From Actinomycetota bacterium (GTDB taxonomy: Bacteria; Actinomycetota; Thermoleophilia; Gaiellales; Gaiellaceae): a DNA stretch of 6,680 nt. The notes beneath the pieces were generated by a model that was not told the DNA's origin, ran no database searches, and worked only from the letters and a program-made list of their open reading frames with translations. Below, one piece after another: positions 1 through 4,989 of the stretch (its first letter is position 1; each line of letters begins with the position of its first letter). The stretch spans positions 1 through 6,680 of the forward strand of contig VGCB01000159.1 in NCBI GenBank assembly GCA_016870235.1. Reading direction: 5' to 3'. The translations under genes were made by a program, and so were the position numbers.

Positions 1-15
1 CTCGCGTCTCATCGG

Positions 16-43
16 CTGACATCTACGTCTGCGACACTAAGAT
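16..43 (+). promoter_or_regulatory. Putative sigma-70-type promoter of groES-groEL
   Basis: CTGACA at 16-21 (5 of 6 to the -35 consensus) and TAAGAT at 38-43 (TAnnAT form of the -10) are separated by 16 bp. Transcription would begin near position 50, just upstream of the two CIRCE operators, as expected for an HrcA-repressed operon. TAACAT at 46-51 is an alternative -10 but has no -35 at a proper distance. The assignment rests on motif match and position only. Confidence 0.5.
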
Positions 44-64
44 TCTAACATGGTGCTAGCCAGC

Positions 65-91
65 TCGGCACTCTCTCTGCTACAGTGCCGA
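65..91 (+). promoter_or_regulatory. CIRCE operator, upstream copy (HrcA site)
   Basis: The half sites TCGGCACTC (65-73) and CAGTGCCGA (83-91) are separated by 9 bp. They are inverted repeats at 8 of 9 positions; only the innermost pair is mismatched. The GCACTC-N9-GAGTGC core geometry is that of CIRCE, the operator of the heat-shock repressor HrcA. This copy is slightly weaker than the one that follows it directly. Confidence 0.8.
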
Positions 92-118
92 TCGGCACTC
101 GGACCGCCCGAGTGCCGG
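92..118 (+). promoter_or_regulatory. CIRCE operator, downstream copy (HrcA site)
   Basis: TCGGCACTC (92-100), a 9-bp spacer and GAGTGCCGG (110-118) form an 8-bp perfect inverted repeat with the CIRCE spacing. The site begins at the base after the first copy ends, giving a 27-bp tandem period. It lies 27 bp upstream of the groES ribosome binding site, so it would be transcribed into the 5' UTR. In CIRCE-controlled operons HrcA bound here represses transcription and is released on heat shock. Confidence 0.88.
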
Positions 119-157
119 AGTCCCGTAATCGCACACCGTGTCTCAGGAGGCATGTGC

Positions 158-463
158 ATGAACCTGCAGCCCCTTGGCGACCGCATCATCGTCGAGGTCC
201 TCGATGAGGAGGACGTGACGGCGAGCGGCATCGTGCTGCCCGACACCGCGAAGGAGAAGCCGCAGCGCGGCAAGGTCCTCGCGGTCGGCCCCGGCCCCCG
301 CGACGAGGACGGGGAATACATCAGCATGGACGTGGAGGAGGGTGACGAGGTCATCTTCTCCAAGTACGGCGGCACCGAGATCAAGATCGGCGCCGACGAG
401 GTGCTGATCCTGCGCGAGTCGGACATCCTCGCGAAGGTCGTCGGCGACCGCGCCGCCGTCTAG
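158..463 (+). CDS. groES: Co-chaperonin GroES (10 kDa)
   Basis: This encodes the heptameric lid that caps the GroEL cage during ATP-driven folding of cytosolic proteins. The product from ATG 158 is 101 residues, normal for the family. It begins with the typical [14 protein letters not shown] strand. The mobile loop that docks on GroEL lies at about residues 16-32 and contains the hydrophobic GIVLP contact at 24-28. The conserved KYGGTEIK segment and a terminal DILAKV strand are present. AGGAGG at 145-150 sits 7 nt before ATG 158, which makes that start much better than ATG 152 (1 nt from the same site) or the in-frame ATG at 50, which would translate through the CIRCE operators. groEL follows after 21 nt, so the two form an operon. 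Confidence 0.97.
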   Translation: MNLQPLGDRIIVEVLDEEDVTASGIVLPDTAKEKPQRGKVLAVGPGPRDEDGEYISMDVEEGDEVIFSKYGGTEIKIGADEVLILRESDILAKVVGDRAAV

Positions 464-2113
<1,650 letters not shown>

Positions 2114-2161
2114 GGAGCGCTTCGCGCGTCCCGAGCGGACGCGTCCGAAGTGGAAGGTCGT

Positions 2162-2199
2162 CGTGGGGGGCCGGCAGCTGCCGGCCCCCCACGCGTTTC
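2162..2199 (+). terminator. Likely terminator downstream of groEL
   Basis: A perfect 32-bp palindrome spans 2162-2193, centred on CAGCTG, and would fold as a stem of about 14 bp with an AGCT tetraloop. It starts 49 nt after the groEL stop codon. The following T stretch is short (GCGTTTCC), so intrinsic termination would rely mostly on the very stable stem. The symmetry could let it act in both directions. Confidence 0.6.
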
Positions 2200-2210
2200 C
2201 CCGCGCCGCC

Positions 2211-2254
2211 GCTCGGGAGCCGAAGCCTGCAGAGGCAGGCACGCGTTCCCGAGC
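2211..2254. repeat. Nested inverted repeat (two coaxial stems)
   Basis: GCTCGGGA (2211-2218) pairs with TCCCGAGC (2247-2254). Inside it GCCTGC (2225-2230) pairs with GCAGGC (2235-2240) around an AGAG loop. The two stems are separated by a symmetric 6/6 internal loop. Function unknown; it may be part of the terminator cluster after groEL. Confidence 0.45.
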
Positions 2255-2324
2255 GTCTCTTCGTGCGCAGGGAGATCCGCGAGGCGGCGCCCCCTGGCTC
2301 CGCCCCGGGGAGCCTGCCGTCTGT

Positions 2325-2351
2325 GCGGGGCCGGCAGAAAGCCGGCCCCGC
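2325..2351. repeat. Perfect 11-bp GC hairpin
   Basis: GCGGGGCCGGC (2325-2335) pairs perfectly with GCCGGCCCCGC (2341-2351) around an AGAAA loop. The core GGGGCCGGCAG is shared with the palindrome at 2162-2193, and a shorter relative (CCGGC, AGCG loop, GCCGG) occurs at 4249-4262. This suggests a hairpin family reused at transcript ends. No T tract follows. Confidence 0.45.
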
Positions 2352-2399
2352 CGACCGGTCGCGCCGCACACGCCGGTCCTCGTCCTGCTCCTCTTCATG

Positions 2400-2431
2400 G
2401 AAACGGCCCTTCGGGGGAGGAGGGCCGTTTC
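2400..2431. terminator. Bidirectional terminator-like hairpin, outer part of left repeat module
   Basis: GAAACGGCCCT (2400-2410) pairs with AGGGCCGTTTC (2421-2431) around a 10-nt loop. An A-rich 5' side and T-rich 3' side at the stem base are typical of terminators working on both strands. It could stop transcripts coming from groEL on the plus strand and from ygfZ on the minus strand. A reverse-complement relative, including the G-rich loop region, lies at 4193-4226. Confidence 0.55.
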
Positions 2432-2479
2432 TCGGGGACGGGGAGGGCGAGTGACTTCAGTCTATATTTGTTAGGAAAG

Positions 2480-2510
2480 CGGTAGACTCCCCCAAAAGGG
2501 GGATCCTGCG
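2480..2510 (+). repeat. CCCCCAAAAGGGGG repeat, left copy
   Basis: CCCCC (2489-2493), AAAA and GGGGG (2498-2502) form a small hairpin inside a longer conserved block. Against the reverse complement of 4107-4137, the match includes a 20-base identical core from A2486 to C2505 plus CGGT and TGCG on the flanks, with three differences in 31 positions. The asymmetric flanks (ACT on one side, GATC on the other) show that the two copies are inverted, not just self-symmetric. Confidence 0.7.
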
Positions 2511-2676
2511 CAGGAACCGTCCTACATCGCCCGGAGCCGCCGTCCGACGCGGGCGGCGAGGTCGGGGCGACGACGGAGTCGGAATCGCGCAGCCTGCCGA
2601 CGTGCGCCTTGATCCCGACGAGGGCGTCGGATACCCCATTGACGCGCGAGAGCGCGAACGGGATACATCCGACCGC

Positions 2677-3474
2677 TCAGGCGAGGAGCGCCGTGCGCCC
2701 GTCGGCGAGCACGAGCCGTGCGTCGTCCGGCACCTCGGTGCGGACGTAGGCGAGGGCGATCGTCCCGTCGTCACCGTCGCCGACCGCGCTCGTGATCCGA
2801 CCGACGTCCTTGCCGTCCAGCGTGAGGGTGCTGTCGTAGGCGACGGGGGCGTCGTCGTCGATGCGAATCATCCGCAGGCGGCGGTTCGGATGACCGCGGT
2901 AGTGCAGTCGCGCGACCGGCTCCTGGCCCGGATAGCAGCCCTTCGTGAACGAGATCGCGCGTTCCTCGAGGCCGGCCTCGGCCGGGAGGACGCGCTCGTC
3001 GAGCTCCCGCCCGAACAGGGGCGTGCGGGCGTGGATGCGGAGCCGTTCGAGCTCGTCCGCCGCCACGTCTTCGCCGTCGACGTCTGCGTCGAGCACCTCG
3101 CAGGCCTCGATCCCGAGCTCGTCGTTCGGCACCGCTCCCGGAAGCTGCGCGCCGAGGACGAGCATCGAGCGGTGCTGCTCGGCCTCGATCGCGCACCGGG
3201 CGGCGAAGCGCGCCCGGAGCAGGGCGGTGCGGAGGGTGTCGCCGAGCTCCGGCTCGGTGAGCAGCAGGAAGTCGTCGTCGGCGCGCCGGTAGACGACCAT
3301 CGGCGCCACGATCCGCGCCTTCGGCGTCAGGAGCAGCGCCTGGCAGGCCTCGCCGGGCGCGAGGGCCTCGACGTCGTTGGAGACCATGCGGTTGAGGTAG
3401 GCGGCGGCATCGGGCCCGGTGACGCCGACGAAGGCGCGCGGGCGCGAGGCGCGGCGTAACGTGGCGGTGCTCAC
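2677..3474 (-). CDS. ygfZ: YgfZ/GcvT-domain folate-binding protein
   Basis: YgfZ (IBA57 in mitochondria) is a folate-dependent factor that supports maturation or repair of iron-sulfur enzymes. It is built on the fold of the glycine-cleavage T protein but is not an aminomethyltransferase of that system. The 265-residue product shows the N-terminal GcvT-like segment FVGVTGPDAAAYLNRMVSND (about residues 15-34) and the YgfZ signature K178-G-C-Y-P-G-Q-E185, with the characteristic cysteine at 180. The C-terminal barrel region with ALAYVR follows. Bacterial YgfZ proteins are often somewhat longer (E. coli about 326), so this is a compact version. No clear Shine-Dalgarno precedes the start; GTG at 3474 fits a leaderless transcript from the shared -10, and GTG at 3480 is the alternative. 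The frame stays open upstream into the neighbouring gene, but that part is antisense and not YgfZ-like. It is divergent from the sulfite-oxidase-like gene. Confidence 0.9.
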   Translation of the reverse strand: MSTATLRRASRPRAFVGVTGPDAAAYLNRMVSNDVEALAPGEACQALLLTPKARIVAPMVVYRRADDDFLLLTEPELGDTLRTALLRARFAARCAIEAEQHRSMLVLGAQLPGAVPNDELGIEACEVLDADVDGEDVAADELERLRIHARTPLFGRELDERVLPAEAGLEERAISFTKGCYPGQEPVARLHYRGHPNRRLRMIRIDDDAPVAYDSTLTLDGKDVGRITSAVGDGDDGTIALAYVRTEVPDDARLVLADGRTALLA

Positions 3475-3480
3475 CTGCAC

Positions 3481-3487
3481 TACGGTA
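3481..3487. promoter_or_regulatory. Putative shared, symmetric -10 for two divergent leaderless genes
   Basis: The heptamer TACGGTA reads as TACGGT on the plus strand (3481-3486) and as TACCGT on the minus strand (3487-3482). Both fit the minimal TAnnnT form of a -10. The distance from each -10 to the GTG of its gene is 6 nt on the plus side (GTG 3493) and 7 nt on the minus side (GTG 3474), so transcription could start on each start codon. Neither gene has a clear ribosome binding site, consistent with leaderless mRNAs. No good -35 is seen on either side, so this remains tentative. Confidence 0.35.
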
Positions 3488-3492
3488 TCGAG

Positions 3493-4104
3493 GTGTTCAG
3501 GAGCACGGCAGAGCGAAAGGTGCAAGAGCTCGGGCTCGACCCCGCGCGCCTGCCGCCCGGGCAGTACCTGACCGAGAAGTGGCCGGTGCTGCACGCGGGC
3601 GATGTGCCGTCCTACCCGGCCGATCTGAAGGGCTGGTCGCTGCGGGTCTGGGGTGAGGTCGAGAGCCCGCTCGAGCTCGACTGGGCCGCTTTCTCGGCGC
3701 TGCCGACCGAGACGGTCGTGCAGGACATCCACTGCGTGACGCGCTGGAGCCGCTTCGACGCGAGCTTCACGGGTGTGCCGTGGCGGACGATCGCGGAGCT
3801 CGTCCGGCCGAGGCCGTCGGCGCACTACGCGATCGCCCACGCCGAGCAGGGGTACACGACGAACGTGCCGGCATCGTTCCTCGGCCGCGACGGCGCGCTC
3901 CTCGTCACGCACGCCGACGGCGAGCCCTTGACGCCGGAGCACGGCTGGCCGCTCCGCCTCGTCGTCCCAGGCATGTACTTCTGGAAGAGCGCGAAATGGC
4001 TGCGCGGGATCGAGCTCGCGGCGCACGACAGGCCCGGGTTCTGGGAGCGGCTCGGCTATCACAACGACGCCGATCCGTTCGACGAGGAACGGTATGCGTT
4101 CTGA
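3493..4104 (+). CDS. Sulfite oxidase-like molybdopterin-dependent oxidoreductase
   Basis: This belongs to the short sulfite oxidase-like family that carries only the molybdopterin-binding domain. The 203-residue product has no Tat or Sec signal, heme domain or dimerisation domain, so it is probably cytosolic. After the leader motif LPPGQYLTEKWPVLHAG (about 20-36), the key block QDIHCVTRWS places the molybdenum-ligating cysteine at C81. It is followed by the cofactor-binding HAEQGYTTNVP and the PLRLVVPGMYFWKSAKWLRGIE block. The end, GYHNDADPFDEERY, is typical of the family. The physiological substrate and electron partner are unknown; sulfite oxidation itself should not be assumed. The start is GTG 3493, with no recognisable ribosome binding site. 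It is divergent from ygfZ; the stop at 4102-4104 is 2 nt before the right repeat copy. Confidence 0.9.
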   Translation: MFRSTAERKVQELGLDPARLPPGQYLTEKWPVLHAGDVPSYPADLKGWSLRVWGEVESPLELDWAAFSALPTETVVQDIHCVTRWSRFDASFTGVPWRTIAELVRPRPSAHYAIAHAEQGYTTNVPASFLGRDGALLVTHADGEPLTPEHGWPLRLVVPGMYFWKSAKWLRGIELAAHDRPGFWERLGYHNDADPFDEERYAF

Positions 4105-4106
4105 CA

Positions 4107-4137
4107 CGCAAGATCCCCCTTTTGGGGGAGTAGACCG
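4107..4137 (-). repeat. CCCCCAAAAGGGGG repeat, right inverted copy
   Basis: On the plus strand CCCCC (4115-4119), TTTT and GGGGG (4124-4128) form the hairpin. The block is the reverse complement of 2480-2510 at 28 of 31 positions. It begins almost directly after the stop codon of the sulfite-oxidase-like gene, so the hairpin would lie at the 3' end of that transcript. Confidence 0.7.
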
Positions 4138-4164
4138 CCCGGCCGGCTGCCGATGATCTGACTA

Positions 4165-4192
4165 CCCACCCCCCAGTAGTTCCCTCCCCCCC
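4165..4192 (-). other. Potential G-quadruplex (minus strand) / C-rich tract (plus strand)
   Basis: Plus-strand C runs of 3, 6, 3 and 7 bases lie at 4165-4167, 4169-4174, 4182-4184 and 4186-4192, separated by 1, 7 and 1 nt. On the minus strand this is a canonical four-run G-quadruplex pattern. Read from the plus strand it gives a C-rich RNA just before the terminator hairpin, which could also serve as a Rho loading site. Confidence 0.5.
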
Positions 4193-4231
4193 GCGAAACG
4201 GCCCTCCTCCCCCCGGGCCGTTTCGCCTTTT
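4193..4231 (+). terminator. Rho-independent terminator after the sulfite-oxidase-like gene
   Basis: GCGAAACGGCCC (4193-4204) pairs perfectly over 12 bp with GGGCCGTTTCGC (4215-4226) around a 10-nt TC-rich loop. It is followed by CTTTT (4227-4231). It is the inverted counterpart of the hairpin at 2400-2431 and forms the outer part of the right repeat module. Confidence 0.8.
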
Positions 4232-4292
4232 CCGGGGTGTCGCGGGGACCGGCAGCGGCCGGCCTTCTCCGGGCAGAGCGCGGTGTTGACGG

Positions 4293-4321
4293 TTGAGTCA
4301 CGCCGCCGTCACAGGTATTGT
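4293..4321 (+). promoter_or_regulatory. Sigma-70-type promoter of the structured leader
   Basis: TTGAGT (4293-4298) and TATTGT (4316-4321) are each 4 of 6 to consensus and are separated by the ideal 17 bp. Transcription would start near G4329 or A4331, about 15 nt before the first stem of the RNA. A second -35-like TTGACG at 4286-4291 has a 24-bp spacing to the same -10 and is less likely. The dyad TGACGG (4287-4292) / CCGTCA (4306-4311) spans the -35 and could bind a regulator. Confidence 0.65.
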
Positions 4322-4328
4322 CATCGGT

Positions 4329-4422
4329 GTAGGGCCTCCCCCCAATGCGGCTCTGGGTCTCCGACCCGGAGAGGGGTACCCGGCCATGCGTGGGTACCGG
4401 CCCAGAGCCGCAGTCCCCTCTC
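4329..4422 (+). ncRNA. Candidate structured leader RNA (three-way junction) of unknown class
   Basis: A 12-bp perfect stem P1 (4346-4357 with 4401-4412) closes two hairpins. P2 pairs TCTCCG (4358-4363) with CGGAGA (4367-4372), and P3 pairs GGTACCC (4375-4381) with GGGTACC (4392-4398) around a 10-nt loop. Two unpaired Gs lie between P2 and P3 and two after P3, so nearly every base of the junction is accounted for. A competing fold exists: GAGAGGGG (4369-4376) is fully complementary to CCCCTCTC (4415-4422), and GGGTC (4355-4359) can pair with GACCC (4363-4367). These pairings would break P2 and the top of P1. A promoter lies just upstream and a protein gene starts 160 nt beyond P1. It does not match the conserved core of any riboswitch, SRP, 6S, RNase P or tmRNA that I know. 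It may be a cis-regulatory leader or an independent small RNA. Confidence 0.5.
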
Positions 4423-4512
4423 GTGCGCTGCCTCCTCAGTCAGGGTCGCACCGTGCGTCGCGTCCCGTCGTGCGCGTGTGCCGTTCGGCCGACGGAGGCG
4501 GCGCGGTAGCCT

Positions 4513-4532
4513 CGCGGTCGACGTCGACCGCG
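4513..4532. promoter_or_regulatory. 20-bp perfect palindrome, possible operator
   Basis: CGCGGTCGAC followed by its exact reverse complement GTCGACCGCG gives a perfect 20-bp dyad without a spacer, 20 bp before the ribosome binding site of the small gene. A weak promoter can be drawn in front (TTCGGC 4484-4489, 17 bp, TAGCCT 4507-4512); its start would fall inside the palindrome, as for a repressor site. In RNA it would be a hairpin with a tight loop. Confidence 0.4.
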
Positions 4533-4572
4533 GCCGCCTGGGCGGCGCGCCTGGAGGTGATCGCCCGTCCAC

Positions 4573-4872
4573 GTGAAGGACGGGCGCCGGCTCGGCCCGC
4601 ACGGCCCGGTGCACGACGACGCGGTTTGGGACCGCCGGCACGAGCACCTCGGCGTGGTCGGCTGGTGCGAGGTCGGGGAGGGCGCCGAGACGGCCTGGCG
4701 GCAGGCGATCGGGTTCGTGAGGCCGCGGATCGCTGGCGTCGGATCGACGGCGCTCGAAGCCGCAGAGACCGCGCGGCGGGCGTTCTTGAACGGGACGGCG
4801 TATGTGAAGGTGCATATGCAGCGCGACGAGGCCGGGGAGATCCGCGGCCAGGTCGACGTGAAGGCTGGCTGA
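4573..4872 (+). CDS. Hypothetical protein, 99 residues
   Basis: I do not recognise this protein. It is mostly soluble and charged, with no signal peptide or membrane segment. The N-terminal 25 residues are rich in His, Asp and Arg. The middle (GWCEVGEG to VRPRIAGVG) is followed by a likely alanine-rich helix (STALEAAETARRAFL) and a probable beta hairpin at the end (GTAYVKVHMQ...GEIRGQVDVKAG). It is read as a gene because the codons carry the strong G/C third position of its neighbours, and because GGAGGTGATC (4553-4562), a 10-base match to the 16S anti-Shine-Dalgarno, precedes GTG 4573. Spacing is a little long: 15 nt from GGAGG. An in-frame TGA at 4558-4560 inside that site rules out an earlier start. 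It lies downstream of the structured leader and its promoter. Confidence 0.65.
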   Translation: MKDGRRLGPHGPVHDDAVWDRRHEHLGVVGWCEVGEGAETAWRQAIGFVRPRIAGVGSTALEAAETARRAFLNGTAYVKVHMQRDEAGEIRGQVDVKAG

Positions 4873-4989
4873 GCCTCTCGCAGCGCCCCCGGCGCACGGT
4901 GCGCCGCCTGCGGCACACCGGAAGATAGGGGGAGCGGATGGGGAATGCTCCCGACGCGCTGCGCGCCGGGCTGGGCCAGGCTGGTGCGC

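Larger units (their letters stand above)
2114..2676. other. Gene-free stretch rich in hairpins between groEL and ygfZ
   Basis: No convincing gene lies here. Reading frames stay open on both strands, but they have repetitive Arg/Pro/Ser composition, as expected by chance in GC-rich DNA. The stretch holds, in order, a 32-bp palindrome (2162-2193), a nested two-stem structure (2211-2254), a GGCTCC/GGAGCC hairpin (2296-2314), an 11-bp GC hairpin (2325-2351), an 11-bp terminator-like hairpin (2400-2431), an A/T-rich patch (2456-2479), the CCCCCAAAAGGGGG hairpin (2480-2510) and a 12-bp palindrome TCCTGCGCAGGA (2504-2515). From 2516 to 2676 nothing clear is seen. Confidence 0.6.
4232..4572 (+). other. 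Gene-free stretch: promoter, structured leader and palindrome before the small gene
   Basis: No protein gene is supported here. After a small GC hairpin (CCGGC 4249-4253, AGCG loop, GCCGG 4258-4262) come the promoter at 4293-4321, the three-way-junction RNA at 4346-4412, a weak hairpin CCGT/ACGG (4481-4495), the 20-bp palindrome 4513-4532, and the ribosome binding site GGAGGTGATC (4553-4562) of the next gene. Confidence 0.6.

Noticed and set aside
33..59. Possible third CIRCE, from GTGCTA at 53-58
   Set aside because: The required left half at 33-41 does not match, and the site would overlap the -10 element.
2395..2676. In-frame continuation of ygfZ past its TGA for 93 codons, partly with gene-like third positions
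   Set aside because: It runs through the hairpins of the repeat module, resembles no protein, and YgfZ ends naturally at GRTALLA. Open frames of this length are common by chance in DNA this rich in GC.
2602..3459. A 285-codon plus-strand frame antisense to ygfZ, with TTGACG at 2639-2644 as a possible promoter
   Set aside because: The translation is an Arg/Glu/Val-rich shadow, and no acceptable -10 lies at the right distance from TTGACG; the best candidates match at only two or three positions.
3475..4107. Upstream continuation of the ygfZ frame across the sulfite-oxidase-like gene, which would make a 476-residue protein
   Set aside because: The extra N-terminal part is antisense to a well-recognised molybdopterin protein and has no YgfZ-like sequence; the family homology begins at about 3474.
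2400..4226. Insertion sequence or transposon bounded by the inverted repeats
   Set aside because: No transposase or recombinase is encoded inside, no target-site duplication was noticed at the outer edges, and the modules contain terminator hairpins that explain their position after genes.
4329..4422. Assignment of the structured leader to a known class (6S, SRP, c-di-AMP, cobalamin, glycine, TPP, fluoride, ZTP or 6C RNA)
   Set aside because: None of their conserved core sequences could be found by eye. A run of six Cs at 4338-4343 recalls the 6C motif but lacks its paired hairpins.
4293..4928. A 211-codon plus-strand frame starting just inside the leader promoter
   Set aside because: Its start lies in the promoter, it reads through the RNA stems and the palindrome, and its Arg-rich composition is that of an out-of-frame reading of the 99-residue gene.
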